From Thereva unica (lineage: Eukaryota; Arthropoda; Insecta; Diptera; Therevidae), in assembly GCA_949987705.1 (NCBI GenBank), contig OX465281.1, positions 242,751,143-242,815,142 on the forward strand: a stretch of DNA of 64,000 nt, given 5' to 3'. Positions 32,085 through 42,461 of this stretch are shown piece by piece. Below the pieces are notes generated by a model. That model did no database searches and was not told the DNA's origin. It saw nothing but the letters and a program-made list of their open reading frames with translations. The stretch's first letter is position 1; every line of letters starts with the position of its first letter. The translations under genes were made by a program, and so were the position numbers.

Positions 32085-33240
32085 ATGCCTTTTTCTTTGA
32101 CTGGTTGGACTTTTATGGACCAAAGAAACTTTATGCATCAGCTCAGAGCTAAAGAGAGAGATGTCCTCAGAAGTACCTCGTCCAGCACAGAAGCTTCGGC
32201 TTTGCAGTCAATAACCGTGTCCCAGGCAACTGGCGTCTATGCTGTTGAAGAACTATCTGCTAAGGTCGTCAGTATTATCTGGCGCCACCAGGAGGAAAAG
32301 ATCTAAGGTAAGCAAGGCAGGAGTAGAATTGGGGGGCCGAGACCCGGGCAGCCAACGTTTTGCCAAAAGTTTCTGGACCCACCAGAAAATTGACAGCACC
32401 AGCTCCCATATCTTCTAGGAGGCATGGACGCATGCCGGAAATATCTGATGCCCTGCATGGAAAAACATGCCAAAACATTTTCCAGGGTAGAACCGTCTCT
32501 AGAAGAAGAAGAGAGTAGATCCTCAAGTACCTTCATTCCGGGAGAAGATGGCTGCGATCACCATCGCAGAGGTCCTGGACAACCTTCTGCAGTCAAATTG
32601 ACGAATGGTCCTCAATTTGTGACTCCATCCTGACTGAGGTGGACGAAAGTTGTGAAGGCGATTACTCACTTCAGCTTTTGTTTGTTAGGTTCATTAAGAT
32701 TACCTGTCCCACTAAGCCCACCAGAAAACGGCTGACGAATGCTGTCGACAAGCAACGGGTTTAGTTAGGCTGCAACCTCAAAGTATTTCCTCAATTACTT
32801 TTTAAATTTAAAAGAATCAGCTTCTGCGACCTTGAAGATTTTTGGGAACCAGAGCGGGTGCTCCGCAGGACGGTGATCCAAAACCAGGCGATTCAGATGA
32901 CCTTTATGCATGTGATGGGTAAAAAGCTGTACCAGGATGGTCAAACTCTTGCTGTAAGCATGACCGCGATGTCGCTGATGCAGCTAAAGGAACCATGTCC
33001 CTATTCTACGGGTTTGGCCGAATCAAGGCCAAGATTGACATGAAAAAGAAGACCCACTGCAGCAGGTAGAGCCGGAGGATAGACGAGAGCTACTTCGGTA
33101 GTCTTTTGCAGGGGCTGACCACCCAAGTTGTCGATGTGGCTCTTGCACCGTAGCCTTGTGTAAGTAGCGGCACTATATAGGGCTGGCGGAAAAAAGAGCA
33201 CGTTATTTGTTCAGCGCTATAGCTATATTTAAACTTAGCA
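32085..33240 (+). other. broken coding-like region of unknown origin
   Basis: Balanced base composition and several open pieces in changing plus-strand frames (32085-32306, 32424-32633, 32858-33043), with protein-like words such as FREKMAAITIAEVLDNLLQS and DFWEPERVLRRTVIQNQAIQ. Stops and frame changes separate them. No zinc knuckle, RT, protease or domain I recognise. The likeliest reading is a decayed mobile-element gene; a spliced host gene is not excluded. Confidence 0.3.
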
Positions 33241-35254
33241 TTAGCTTACTAGGGAGATGACACAAAGAACATATCCTGCGCTCCAAGACCAACCTACTGT
33301 TAAAAGGTGCCCTTTTGTATATGTGTGATACGCGATATCAAGTTATGTACCTATGACATTGCTCTGGTAGAATACGGCGGATTTAGAGAACAAAACTTTA
33401 TAAATCCATCAATTTCAAGGTCGCACCAATCAGGATGGTCTACTTGTGGATCTTCAATTGAACCATCAACGGAAACTATGAAAATAATCCTCTCTGATTG
33501 GGAAACTCGTTTACCCCTTTGCCAAATATCTGAGATTAACCCTGAAAACTCTCACTAAATAGGAGAAAAGCACATTGTCGTAGGGTAAAGGGAAATCTCA
33601 AATACAAATACCTAAATCGGCTTAGAGGAAAAAACCTCAAGCTTTTACCCTAAAACCACATGTGAATACGCAATCGAACATTGAAACTTGTTTGAACGAG
33701 TGACATACAAGCTATGCAAACAAAGTAATTTGGACAAACTACAAAATACCAAAAATGAAACTCCTTGGTGTATTCACAATAACAGCGTGCATCGTTACCT
33801 AAGGTTTCAATTTAAAAGGTTATGAAATATCAAAAATTTTCCAAACAAACTCAAAAATCTTGCACAAAACATCAAAATTCCAAAGTCAATTAAAATGATA
33901 GACATCCTGACTATCGGGGCTACTATCATTGTGGAGGCGTTATTCAGTGGGTGCTAACCCCACACGTTACCAAATGTTGACCCTTGTCACTGTCCTTTTG
34001 AAGACTTTTCACCTCCACCTAAAAAAAATTGTGCAAGACTAAACAGAAAAAGGAGCAAACTAGGAAGGAGATAAGCCCTGCCATACACGTTCCGCCCATT
34101 GATGTTCAACGAGAGATCAACATGGACATTGGCTAGAATGGAAACAGAAACGAATAGGGAGCAAATTACGAAGTTTTGCAAGGATTCCACCCACATTGTG
34201 TCTGGGGTGAAATCATGCTGCAACAAATTTGTTACAAGGATTTAAGGATTTTCATGCTACTGGATTCGGAGTGTTGCAAAATTTGCATGGTAACACACTT
34301 AAATGTGCAATTTAACAGATATTTCGATTGTTGTTAATTAACCAGTATTTAAAGGGGCATAAGGAGTAGCAGGTTGAAGGATACTGATAGAAGGATTATG
34401 AACACCTATGGGTTTATTAAAGCGTAAAGGAAAGTTTTCCTATCCTGTGGGTCTTATTGGCCCCTTTTTAGTGAAATTGACAGTTAGGTATGAAAAACTC
34501 TGAAGCCTTAAGGGTGACTGAGACGAAATGATTTCTCAAGAATTTTGCTTAAATTTGAACATACTTTAGATTGAGTTGCCTACACTGGCGGGTTTAGCAA
34601 TTTCAAACTCGTTTTTTGACGAATTTTCCGATGAAGAATTAAATACTACCTACTTGATCCCTTTGCAGGTCCCAAAAAACGATCCTACTCCTTACTTAGA
34701 TACAGTTGGCATTAAGCAAAGGTATCAGTTCGTTACTTGTTCTAAAAACAGAACAGCACCCACTTCAACGATACTAGAAAATGAGTTGCACGGCTTGATA
34801 TTATGATTATTTTTATAACCACCGTAGTTTTTGTTCTATATTAAGTAGAAATATCACTTTTTATGCCCAAATCGTGTTGCATTGTACTATGAAGCAATTA
34901 CGAGCAACTTATGACTGCAAACGTCATGGTTATCCAAACCGGTAAGTATGTACGGTGTCGCAATTCTCCCCTTGATTACTAATGCCGAGATAATGTAAAC
35001 GGTAAGTGTTTCTACGGCACTCATCCAAAAAAGTGATCTGGGGCTAATATTTAGGCCCTAACACACGGGAAAGCATGCTTTCGAAGTAAAAGCAGATTTT
35101 TTGGCCAAGGCATCTTGCCTTTACTTTTTTAAACTTAAGTCCTTAGGGATTACCTATCTTTCGCCAAATGAAAATCTTTTGCTTCAGAAGCATACAGCCT
35201 CGTGTATTTAGACTTTTGTACGCGAACGTAATCACTCAGATATATACAACTTTA
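33241..35254. other. no gene identified
   Basis: Short frames only. Weak inverted similarity between about 35052 (CTAACACACGGGAAAGCATG) and 35190-35213 hints at another small MITE, not firm enough to call. Confidence 0.35.
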
Positions 35255-35674
35255 GGTCAAAACAGAATTGCGACTGCGACGGCGGACGGCGAAGTCAGCC
35301 GTTTAGCGCAAATGAACACAAACCGTGTATAACGAAATTACAACTGCAGCGGCACAGCGCCGCAAAGTCGAAGTCGGCGTTTGAGCAAATTTCTAAAATC
35401 GCCGTCGGCGTCGCCTCAATATTTTATACAATTCATATTTTCTTGAAATTCAAATCCAAACAAGTTTTATTCCACTTTAATTAATATATATATTATGCAA
35501 ACAATGTACCTAGGTATAAAACCAAATTAGTTTTTAAATACAACGTAAAATGTCACGCTTTTATGTCAGAATAGAAGTTGCCGTTGCAATTTCGTTCTAC
35601 ATTAACTGCGCCGTCCAACTTTGACATAAATCGCAGTTGCAGTCGGCCGTCGCAGTCGCAATTCTGTTTTGACC
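35255..35674. mobile_element. 420-bp MITE, TIR GGTCAAAACAGAATTGCGAC
   Basis: GGTCAAAACAGAATTGCGAC at 35255 is inverted exactly as GTCGCAATTCTGTTTTGACC ending at 35674, and the inverted match continues inward through CTGCGACGGC-type text (GACGGCGAAGTC, CGCCGTCGGCGTCGCC). The GC-rich ends, built from GCGAC/GTCGC words, surround an AT-rich core. No target duplication is clear. No coding capacity. Confidence 0.8.
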
Positions 35675-36869
35675 TTTTCTCTCTCAAAGGTGGTGTGCTG
35701 AGATGGAAAAGTTAGAGCTGTTCTAGTTCAAAGCTTGCGCTCTGAGTTTTCAGTTAACTCCAGGAAAGCTTTTGCGTCTGGGTTTCATATATCCTTCCTT
35801 GTCCTCGATGAATTCTGCGCTAATTTTGTAAGAACAAAATGCGTAGGCCAATTAGGGTATCTACACTGGTACTCCTTCAAAAGGTATAAAAAGGACACCA
35901 GAAAATGTTAGCGTGAAACACATACACAATGTGGCTTCTGTTTACTCTTTCTTGGCTCTAATGTTGGCACACAAACCGATATCGTGGTGTAAAGACAAGA
36001 CAGTTACTCCTACTCGTCATTAAGGAACACCCTTCTAGATCTTGATTACGTTGTAGAACTGATTCAGTAACAATTGAAGGAATACTAGTGTAGATACCCT
36101 CAATAAATCCTGGACTTTCTCCGCAAATCTCTCTGAAGGTCTCTCCCCTTCCTTAAAAATTTGAACCTTTTTAAATTTAGCACAGGTTTATTTCAATTTG
36201 ATTGAAAAAAAGCCTACCATTATGAACATAATATAATAACGACTTAAAAAACGATCGAGAACGATCGTGAAGTTTTAATTAAGTAGCATTGGATGGCGTG
36301 AAATATAAATAGCACACCATCTTTGCCAGTGTTCCCCAGGAATCAATTCAATACGCTGCTCTTTTCTTAATTTTTATAAGTAGCCTGCTTTCTGTTCTAT
36401 TCAACGCGTGCCAGACGAGGACGCGTGCCAGACTTTGTTTCTATGTGGTAAGAATCGATTTCGACCCTGTCTCTACCAATCTGCAGGAAACGATCGTGAG
36501 TGAGAGCCGTTGAAAGCTGATGGTCTGGCAAACCGAACCGAAGGGTTGCGCTGTGGAGTATTTATTTCTGCACGCAAAGAATATAAGTAAGAAAACTATT
36601 TACTAGGGTTAAAGCCTGGGTAAATAGTAGGTTCCTCTATCATTAAGCCCTTAGTGATTGCAACAAAAATTTGAGAAGATCCAAACGAGGGTCATGGAAA
36701 GCCTTCTGTGAAGAGTAAATAAGCTTCCTCCATGAGGTTCCACAAATTCTTGCGAAGTAAGGATCACTCGAAAGGCATTGTCTCCCTCAAGACTCCTGTA
36801 GGGTCCTTTACGGAGATATACCATGCAACAATAAAAAAGCACTCATTTCATGAGCTCCCAAGTAACTGA
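35675..36869. other. no gene identified
   Basis: A TATA-like GAAATATAAATAGC at 36299 lies in otherwise unremarkable sequence. GACGCGTGCCAGAC-type words are repeated at 36405-36433. No frame with a recognisable motif. Confidence 0.35.
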
Positions 36870-37140
36870 CCCTGGATTGGCTTTAGAACCTAGCACTGGG
36901 TCGGAGGTAGTTTTTTCATTGCGGCTATGATCGAACGAGCCAGCTTCAATCCCTTCAAGGCTGCTGGAACAGACCAGATCTTCCCAGCTCTCCTTCCAAT
37001 GGGCTTAAAAGAGAACTTACCAGTCCTACTGCCATTATTCCGGAGTAGCTTTGCACTGGCCATATTCCGAGGTGCTGGAGAGAGTCTAGGGTAGTTTGTA
37101 TCCCTAAATCGGATAGGATAAATTGGAGTTTGGGTTAGGA
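36870..37140 (+). pseudogene. LOA/R1-like reverse transcriptase relic, left half
   Basis: A plus-strand frame reads NPFKAAGTDQIFPALL, then LFRSSFALAIFRGAGESLG, a stop, and FVSLNRIG. This matches the start of R1/LOA reverse transcriptases (F.PFKSPG.DGI.P.LLQ ... IFR.SL...YIP..WR...V.IPK.GK). The continuation of this old element lies beyond the LINE inserted at 37141-40630. Confidence 0.65.
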
Positions 37141-37518
37141 CAGCGGAGTGAACGGACGTGTGCTGTTCTGGTCCCTGCAAAACGCGCCGAAAACAAAAAC
37201 AAGAAAATACAAAAACAAAAAACGAATAAAGTGTGAAAAGTGTGGGAAAAAACTAAAACCAACAAAAAAAAGAGCACAAAAACACACAGTGAAAAAAAAC
37301 AATAGTGAAAAAAAGCACGAGCGCAGTCTAACGCGAAGGCATCAACCACCCTTCACTAGACTCAACGACCGACCGGACCGACGAACGGCACAAGTAAGTA
37401 CCCTTGCTTCCTACCCCCTCTCGCATCTCGGTCCTGCAGGTGCCGCGGCTAAAATCTGTCGGTCGATGAAATTTGCCCCGTCTCAAAAGGCATAACACTT
37501 TGACGAGGACAAATTTTA

Positions 37519-39132
37519 TTGACTCTGATGGTTGCGGCAAATGTAATGCCGGGAAATATTCCCGAGAACGTGGCGATTGAGCCCGCGCAACCGAAGTCCC
37601 GTTACGAGTCAAGTTTTGGTATTGACTTTTGTAACATTCGTGGACTTCAAGCGAATTTCTCTTTTGTTGAGTGCCACTTATCTAATTACAAACCCCCAAT
37701 CTTCGCACTTAGTGAAACCCAAATATCACCCGATAATGATTTAGGTTATTACCAGGTGTCGGGGTACACTTTAGTGCACAATCTCTCCCCCCATAGGGGT
37801 ATTGCCATTTATGTTAGGGACGACGTGGCTTATTGTAAAATACATTCAAGCACAACTTCAGATTTTAATTATCTTTGGATTAAAATCATTTTCCAAAGCC
37901 ACGTCATATTCTTCTGCTTCCTATACAGAAGCCCTAACATAAGTAACGAAGCCTCCACTTTATCTTTTGATACTATTTCCGAACAAATCTCGGGATTTTT
38001 GTCGTCCAATCCTGAGTGTGAAATCATCGTTGCGGGTGATTTCAATGTTCACAACGTTAAATGGCTGACTTACTCAAATGGCACCAGTATTTCTGGCAAG
38101 GACGTCGAGCTCTTTGCAGACATCAATAACTTGCATCAAATTGTGGATCATCCCACAAGAGTCCCTGATGTTGCTGATCAAGGAAGATATCTCCTTGATC
38201 TTTTTCTAACTTCTCATCCAGCGCGTTACTCCGTCGAAGTTGATTCACCTCTCGGCAATTCAGACCACTGCCTAATCAGTGCTAACTTCCCATTCGAATT
38301 TCCCACCCCTCCCAAACCAGTTCGAAGAACTGTATGGCATTATGGGAAGGCCAATTGGCTGGGGCTTATTAATTTCTTCCAGTCTACAGACTGGAACCTG
38401 TGTTTCCGGAATAGAAACGCCAACTCTGCCGCTATCCGTATCACCCGGATCATACAGGCAGGAATGCATTTGTTCATTCCCCATTCTACCAAATCTGTGA
38501 AGCCTAGGCCCAACAGATGGTTTAATCGGGAGTGTATGAATGCAATCAAAACTAAAGAAGCCGCCTTCCGAGCGTACAAGAGCTTCCCGAGTGAATCGCT
38601 CCGTTTAGAGTACGTACAACAAAGAAATTCTTGTAAAACCGCCATCAAGAAAGTCAAAACCTTATTTGACAACAAATTGAGAAGTAAACTCCTAAATGCA
38701 ACCTCCGGTAGCAAAAACTTCTGGTCCTTGGTAAGTTCCATCAAGAAGAATTTCACTACAACTTCAACCCCTTCCTTTATTCACAATGATAAGGTAATAG
38801 CAGACAGCAAATCCAAGGCCAATTTATTAGCATCTATGTTCGCTTCGAATTCTTCTTTACCCGAAACTGATGTGCTACCCCCTGTTTCCGAGCGTAACGC
38901 CCATTCAATGGACAGGGTTTTTTTCAGGACTCGCGAGGTGTACAGGTGCCTCAAAGAGCTCGATGCCAACAAATCCACTGGACCCGATAATATACCCCCT
39001 ATCGTCTTAAAACAATGCGCCTCACCTTTGGCTAAACCTCTGCGCAAAATTATTTTCCCTGTCATATTTCTCCGGAGTTTATCCCGACTCTTGGAAACTT
39101 GCCCATGTTCAGCCCATACCGAAAAAAGGTGA
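37519..39132 (+). CDS. LINE ORF2 part 1: apurinic-like endonuclease and start of reverse transcriptase
   Basis: 538 codons; the listed start is TTG and the first ATG is 37528. Endonuclease motifs in order: FGIDFCNIRGLQAN, LSETQIS (catalytic Glu), HRGIAIYVRDDV, IIVAGDFNVHNVKW (GDFN) and LGNSDHCLISANF (SDH). A basic linker follows, then the RT start KELDANKSTGPDNIPPIVLK. After RKII the frame runs out of register: an extra A in the run near 39045-39048 shifts it to a stop at 39132, and the expected RT text continues in the other frame. The endonuclease nicks target DNA for target-primed reverse transcription in this family. Apart from the frameshift it looks intact. Confidence 0.85.
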   Translation: MTLMVAANVMPGNIPENVAIEPAQPKSRYESSFGIDFCNIRGLQANFSFVECHLSNYKPPIFALSETQISPDNDLGYYQVSGYTLVHNLSPHRGIAIYVRDDVAYCKIHSSTTSDFNYLWIKIIFQSHVIFFCFLYRSPNISNEASTLSFDTISEQISGFLSSNPECEIIVAGDFNVHNVKWLTYSNGTSISGKDVELFADINNLHQIVDHPTRVPDVADQGRYLLDLFLTSHPARYSVEVDSPLGNSDHCLISANFPFEFPTPPKPVRRTVWHYGKANWLGLINFFQSTDWNLCFRNRNANSAAIRITRIIQAGMHLFIPHSTKSVKPRPNRWFNRECMNAIKTKEAAFRAYKSFPSESLRLEYVQQRNSCKTAIKKVKTLFDNKLRSKLLNATSGSKNFWSLVSSIKKNFTTTSTPSFIHNDKVIADSKSKANLLASMFASNSSLPETDVLPPVSERNAHSMDRVFFRTREVYRCLKELDANKSTGPDNIPPIVLKQCASPLAKPLRKIIFPVIFLRSLSRLLETCPCSAHTEKR

Positions 39133-40489
39133 TTCCAGCGATCCCTCCAATTACCGCCCAATAGCAATTACTTCTATTCTCTCCAAAACCATGGAGACGA
39201 TAATCAACAAAAAGCTTATGGGGTATCTAGAATCCAACCTACTCATAAACGACAGACAGTATGGCTTCCGACAAAAAAGATCCACTGGCGATCTTTTAGT
39301 CTGTCTTACAGAACACCTCAGCCGTAGTCTGCATGAATCCGGTGAGTCTAGTCTGGTTGCTCTAGATATCTCCAAGGCTTTCGATAGAGTTTGGCACACA
39401 GCCCTGTTAGCTAAACTCAAAGCTATTGGAGTTGACTCACTTCTACAGAAGTGGATTGAGAGTTTCCTTTTTGGCCGTTCAATCAAAGTAGTATTGGATG
39501 GCGTCAAATCCGCATCCCACCCGATCTCTGCGGGGGTCCCCCAGGGGTCAATTTTATCACCGGCCCTATTTCTCATATTTATAAATGACCTTCTTTCAAT
39601 CCCCTCCAACCCACTCCTCAGCTTCGCTGACGACGGTACTCTACGTTACTCGTACAGCGTCGATACAAGACAGACTCATGCCAGATCCTGTCTTGATGAT
39701 CGCGAACTAATGTCCAAGTCGATTATAAATGACATTAAGCTGATTCTAGAGTGGGGAAAGAAGAATCGTGTTGAATTCAACTCCGACAAAACTAAGTACT
39801 GTCTTATCTCCAAAAAGAAGTTCAACACCTCACCACCCTTGAAAGTGGATGACGTGGTACTAAAGGCCGACCCATCCCTACACATCTTAGGCGTGACTTT
39901 AGCCAAAGACTTGCGATGGAATGATCACATATTCCAAATCGCCAAACAAGGATCTCAGTGCTTGGGATTTCTTAAGAGGTGCAAGTTCCTCCTCCAGCCA
40001 TCGGCCCGTGCTGTTATTTACAAATCCTACATTCGGCCTCTTCTCGAATATAACTCCCTCGTTTGGGGCGGCGCCCCAATAACCACCTTGGCATGGTTAG
40101 ATAAGGTCCAAAAAAGGGCGCTCAAGTTAATTGATGACGACACCGCCTGCTCCACCATCGACCCCCTGTGCCACCGTAGGAATGTAGCAGCACTGACAAA
40201 ATTTTATCGCTACTACCACAGTGACTGTTCCTCCGAGTTAAACGCTCTCCTGCCTCCACGGCAATCTTATACCCGCAACACCAGATTAGCCCACTCGTCT
40301 CATTCCCTTCACCTGCAACTACCCTTTTCACGCACTCAACAGGATATGAATTCGTTTGTTAATAGAACAACTCGGCTGTGGAATAACCTCTCGCAGTCAG
40401 TATTTCCGAACTCCTACAACATCCAAGAGTTCAAACGCAGGGTTCATCACCACCTTCTTCAATACCCCCCCGTACCTTTTAATCCTTAA
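39049..40489 (+). pseudogene. LINE ORF2 part 2: reverse transcriptase after frameshift
   Basis: Continues the RT without loss: YFSGVYPDSWKLAHVQPIPK, NYRPIAITSILSK, YGFRQKRSTGDLL, ALDISKAFDRVWH (first catalytic Asp), ISAGVPQGSILSPALFLIFI and LLSFADDGTLRYSYS (FADD active site), then LHILGVTLAKDLRWNDHI and the thumb. There is no RNase H and no terminal zinc knuckle, consistent with CR1/Jockey-type ORF2. The first internal ATG is 39191. The only obvious defect is the single-base shift shared with part 1, so the copy is young or the shift is a base-calling error in an A-run. Confidence 0.85.
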
Positions 40490-40639
40490 CCTATGCCCCC
40501 CCCCTCATCCCTCCACCGTACTAAGCTTACTGCTAGACATTGCACCATGACGTGACAAATGACATGACGGACTAGTAGTACAAAGGGTGACTCCTGAGCT
40601 TAGCACTGCCACATAAAAAAAAAAAAAAAAGAAGATCGC

Positions 40640-41060
40640 ATTAGCAAGCAAAATCCTATCCACCCATCCAGAGGTTCCTCCGTGCCAAGGAAATCTACCT
40701 CTACGCTTTTGCAGATATCGAGGACTGCGTTACCTTTAACGAGATCAATGAAGCCGCAGTAAAAAAATGGCATTAAACTCAGTAGCAGATTTATAACCGC
40801 TGAGATGAATGGCAAACGCTTTAAGTGTTTTTTTTTTTGACGTCACCCTTTGATTAACACTGTAGACATTTTTAAACACATTTAGGTGTTTTCAAAGTTA
40901 ATCAAATGGGTGACGTCACAATAACACACTTTAAGTGTTCACTTGCAGTGAATGGATGCTAAAGCCTGACTTCAAGAAGGCGTCCTATCAGCTCTCTTAT
41001 AGTCAATAGTAACCGATGAACTTCTTGACGACATGCATGGTACCCAAAACAGGCACGGTA
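40640..41060 (+). pseudogene. LOA/R1-like reverse transcriptase relic, right half
   Basis: Continues the relic at 36870-37140 on the far side of the LINE. YAFADIEDCVTFNEINEAAV (near 40716) corresponds to the catalytic LDIEGAFNN segment, and GVLSALL, stop, SIVTDELLDDMH (near 40980) to QGGVLSPLLW.LVVDELL. The middle is interrupted by a small MITE (40819-40935). The catalytic motif is degraded. Confidence 0.55.
40819..40935. mobile_element. 117-bp MITE with GACGTCACCC arms
   Basis: CTTTAAGTG ... TGACGTCACCCTTTGATTAA on the left pairs with TTAATCAAATGGGTGACGTC ... CTTTAAG on the right. The arms cover most of the element. Inserted in the LOA/R1 relic. Confidence 0.75.
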
Positions 41061-41188
41061 CTCCTTCTACTTTTCCTGCAGCCCGCTACAGGCTCAAACG
41101 TAATAGTCTAAACAAGGCATGGTATGGGGCTTTAAAAATTCTATGGGACGAAAACACGCACAATCTGGTCTTGTTGACCAAAAAACGT
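41061..41188. other. segment related to the 5' flank of 5S-related copies
   Basis: GACGAAAACACGCACAATCT and TTGTTGACCAAAAA (41150-41180) resemble GAAAACGGGCAATCAT..TTGGTGACCATAAA near 31433 and GAAAACGGGCAATTAT near 46390. The 5S-related repeats therefore share some sequence upstream of the 5S part. Confidence 0.4.
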
Positions 41189-41475
41189 GCCGTACTAGAC
41201 CGGTTCTTGTTCGTTTGCGCAGGTCAAGCAGCATTGAACGTGGCTAGTACTTAGTCGGGGGACCGCTTAATAAAGTGATACTCGCATTTGGAATGGTCGA
41301 ATACAAGTATATTCAGATCTACAACACAGACGTGAAAATCTCTAGCAGGCGCATTTTTAGATTTGCATGCCTGTAGCGGAAGCGTGCATACTTGTGTGGC
41401 AGGCACATTTGTTCGCTATGCAACTGGGGTGTGTATGAGCTAGTTGCGGGTATTAACCAACTGAATTATTTGACT
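41189..41475 (+). mobile_element. 5S rRNA-derived SINE-like repeat, copy b (best preserved)
   Basis: 41200-41272 matches 5S rRNA most clearly: CGGTTCTTGTTCG, AGGTCAAGCAGCATTGAACG and TGGCTAGTACTTAGTCGGGG followed by GACCGCTT. These cover box A, the intermediate element and box C of the 5S internal promoter. A body of about 190 bp follows, shared with copy a and ending TTAACCAACTGAATTATTT. It is not a 5S gene: the first ~15 and last ~20 residues of the RNA are replaced. Confidence 0.75.
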
Positions 41476-42230
41476 CGGGATGTAAGTTAAGAAGATTGTA
41501 CTACGTTCCAATTTTAAATCATAAAAACGGAAGATAAAGCATTTCAAATAAATTCCCACTAAACAAAACCCGATGATCCGGAAACTTTTCGTCGATATAT
41601 AAAATCAATCTTCATTCGTTTTAAAATGAAAAGTTAAAGATATGTTAAAAATAGAAAATTTTATCTAGAAATAATATTTTATTCTCTACGTTTTAGTTAT
41701 CAAGTGTCATATTAACTTTTTCCCAAAACAAAAAAAAAAATCGGAAATATTTTTAGAATAAAGAAAAAGTTCTAGGAATGTGAAAAATGTGTGTTAAATT
41801 TTTGCTCTAAATTTTATATTATTAGTTCAACAAAAGCAATTCGACATATTTTTGAAACGTCTGAGATGTTCATTTGTAGTGTAGTTTGTTAAAAAATATT
41901 AAAATTGTACCTTGGGCGTCACCTAAGACAACATTTAATATAATCATGTTTTTGTTTACATTTTTATGTTTAAAAACAAAATCTAATTTTATACATCTAA
42001 GTATAGAAGATAGAGTATCAAAGAAAAGAAGAGAGACAGCCGAAAGGACTACAAGTGACACACAGAGTGGCATATAGTATCGTGTTAGAAGGAAGTGTTC
42101 GATCTACATAGAATGTCGGAGAAAGTTAGAAAAGTTTTCCGTAATTATTTTTTCATGTTTTCATGTATTGTGCTGCATTCGTAAAAATTATAAAAATTAA
42201 AAAATAATTAAAAAATTTTAACATTAAAAT
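41476..42230. other. AT-rich sequence downstream of the CNG coding exons
   Basis: AT-rich, no exon recognisable on the minus strand. If translation ends at 42231-42233 this would be the 3' UTR and flank of the CNG gene; several AATAAA-like words exist on the minus strand, none decisive. Confidence 0.4.
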
Positions 42231-42234
42231 TTAC

Positions 42235-42385
42235 CTTAATTCTAGTTTGGCTATTCTCTGCTTTAGTTTTGCTTGACTGGCTGAGTATTCCGCTAGGAGT
42301 CTGGCCAATCTCATGTTCAAGCTCTCGACAGCATGTTCTAGTTTTTCTACGCCGCTTTCGAGGCTGTCTTCGACTCTCTGTGAAT
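42235..42385 (-). CDS. CNG channel exon e: C-terminal leucine zipper
   Basis: An acceptor (TGCTTTTCAG) precedes 42385. The frame continues from exon d (split Asn codon) and encodes [19 protein letters not shown], then [20 protein letters not shown] and AKLEL. This is the coiled coil that in CNG alpha subunits trimerises and sets subunit stoichiometry. At the end AAG|GTAAAT can be read two ways: as a splice donor after 42235, or straight through to an in-frame TAA (42233-42231). The second ends the protein directly after the zipper; the first needs further exons to the left. Confidence 0.85.
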
Positions 42386-42461
42386 CTGAAAAGCATCCAA
42401 AAGACGGGAAAATATAAAAATAAGGAAAATGTTCGATAGTTAAATTGATTATTATTTTTAC

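Larger units (their letters stand above)
37141..40630 (+). mobile_element. CR1/Jockey-group LINE, near full-length ORF2
   Basis: 5' sequence (37141-37518, A-rich with AAAACAAAAACAAG words), an ORF2 in two overlapping frames, a 3' UTR (40490-40613) and a 17-base poly(A) ending at 40630. It lies between two halves of an older LOA/R1 relic. Other copies of the same family in this window: 30556-30792, 31459-31529 and, diverged, 45530-45740 with 46870-47160. ORF1 is not recognisable. Confidence 0.85.

Noticed and set aside
35046..35213. another MITE
   Set aside because: Inverted similarity is short and interrupted; no target duplication.
41189..41290. genuine 5S rRNA gene
   Set aside because: Only the promoter-containing middle matches; both RNA ends are replaced and it is not in a tandem array.
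42408..42461. coding extension of CNG exon d to 42208
   Set aside because: The frame continues by chance through the intron; a GTAAAA donor and CTTTTCAG acceptor restore the family's leucine zipper sequence.
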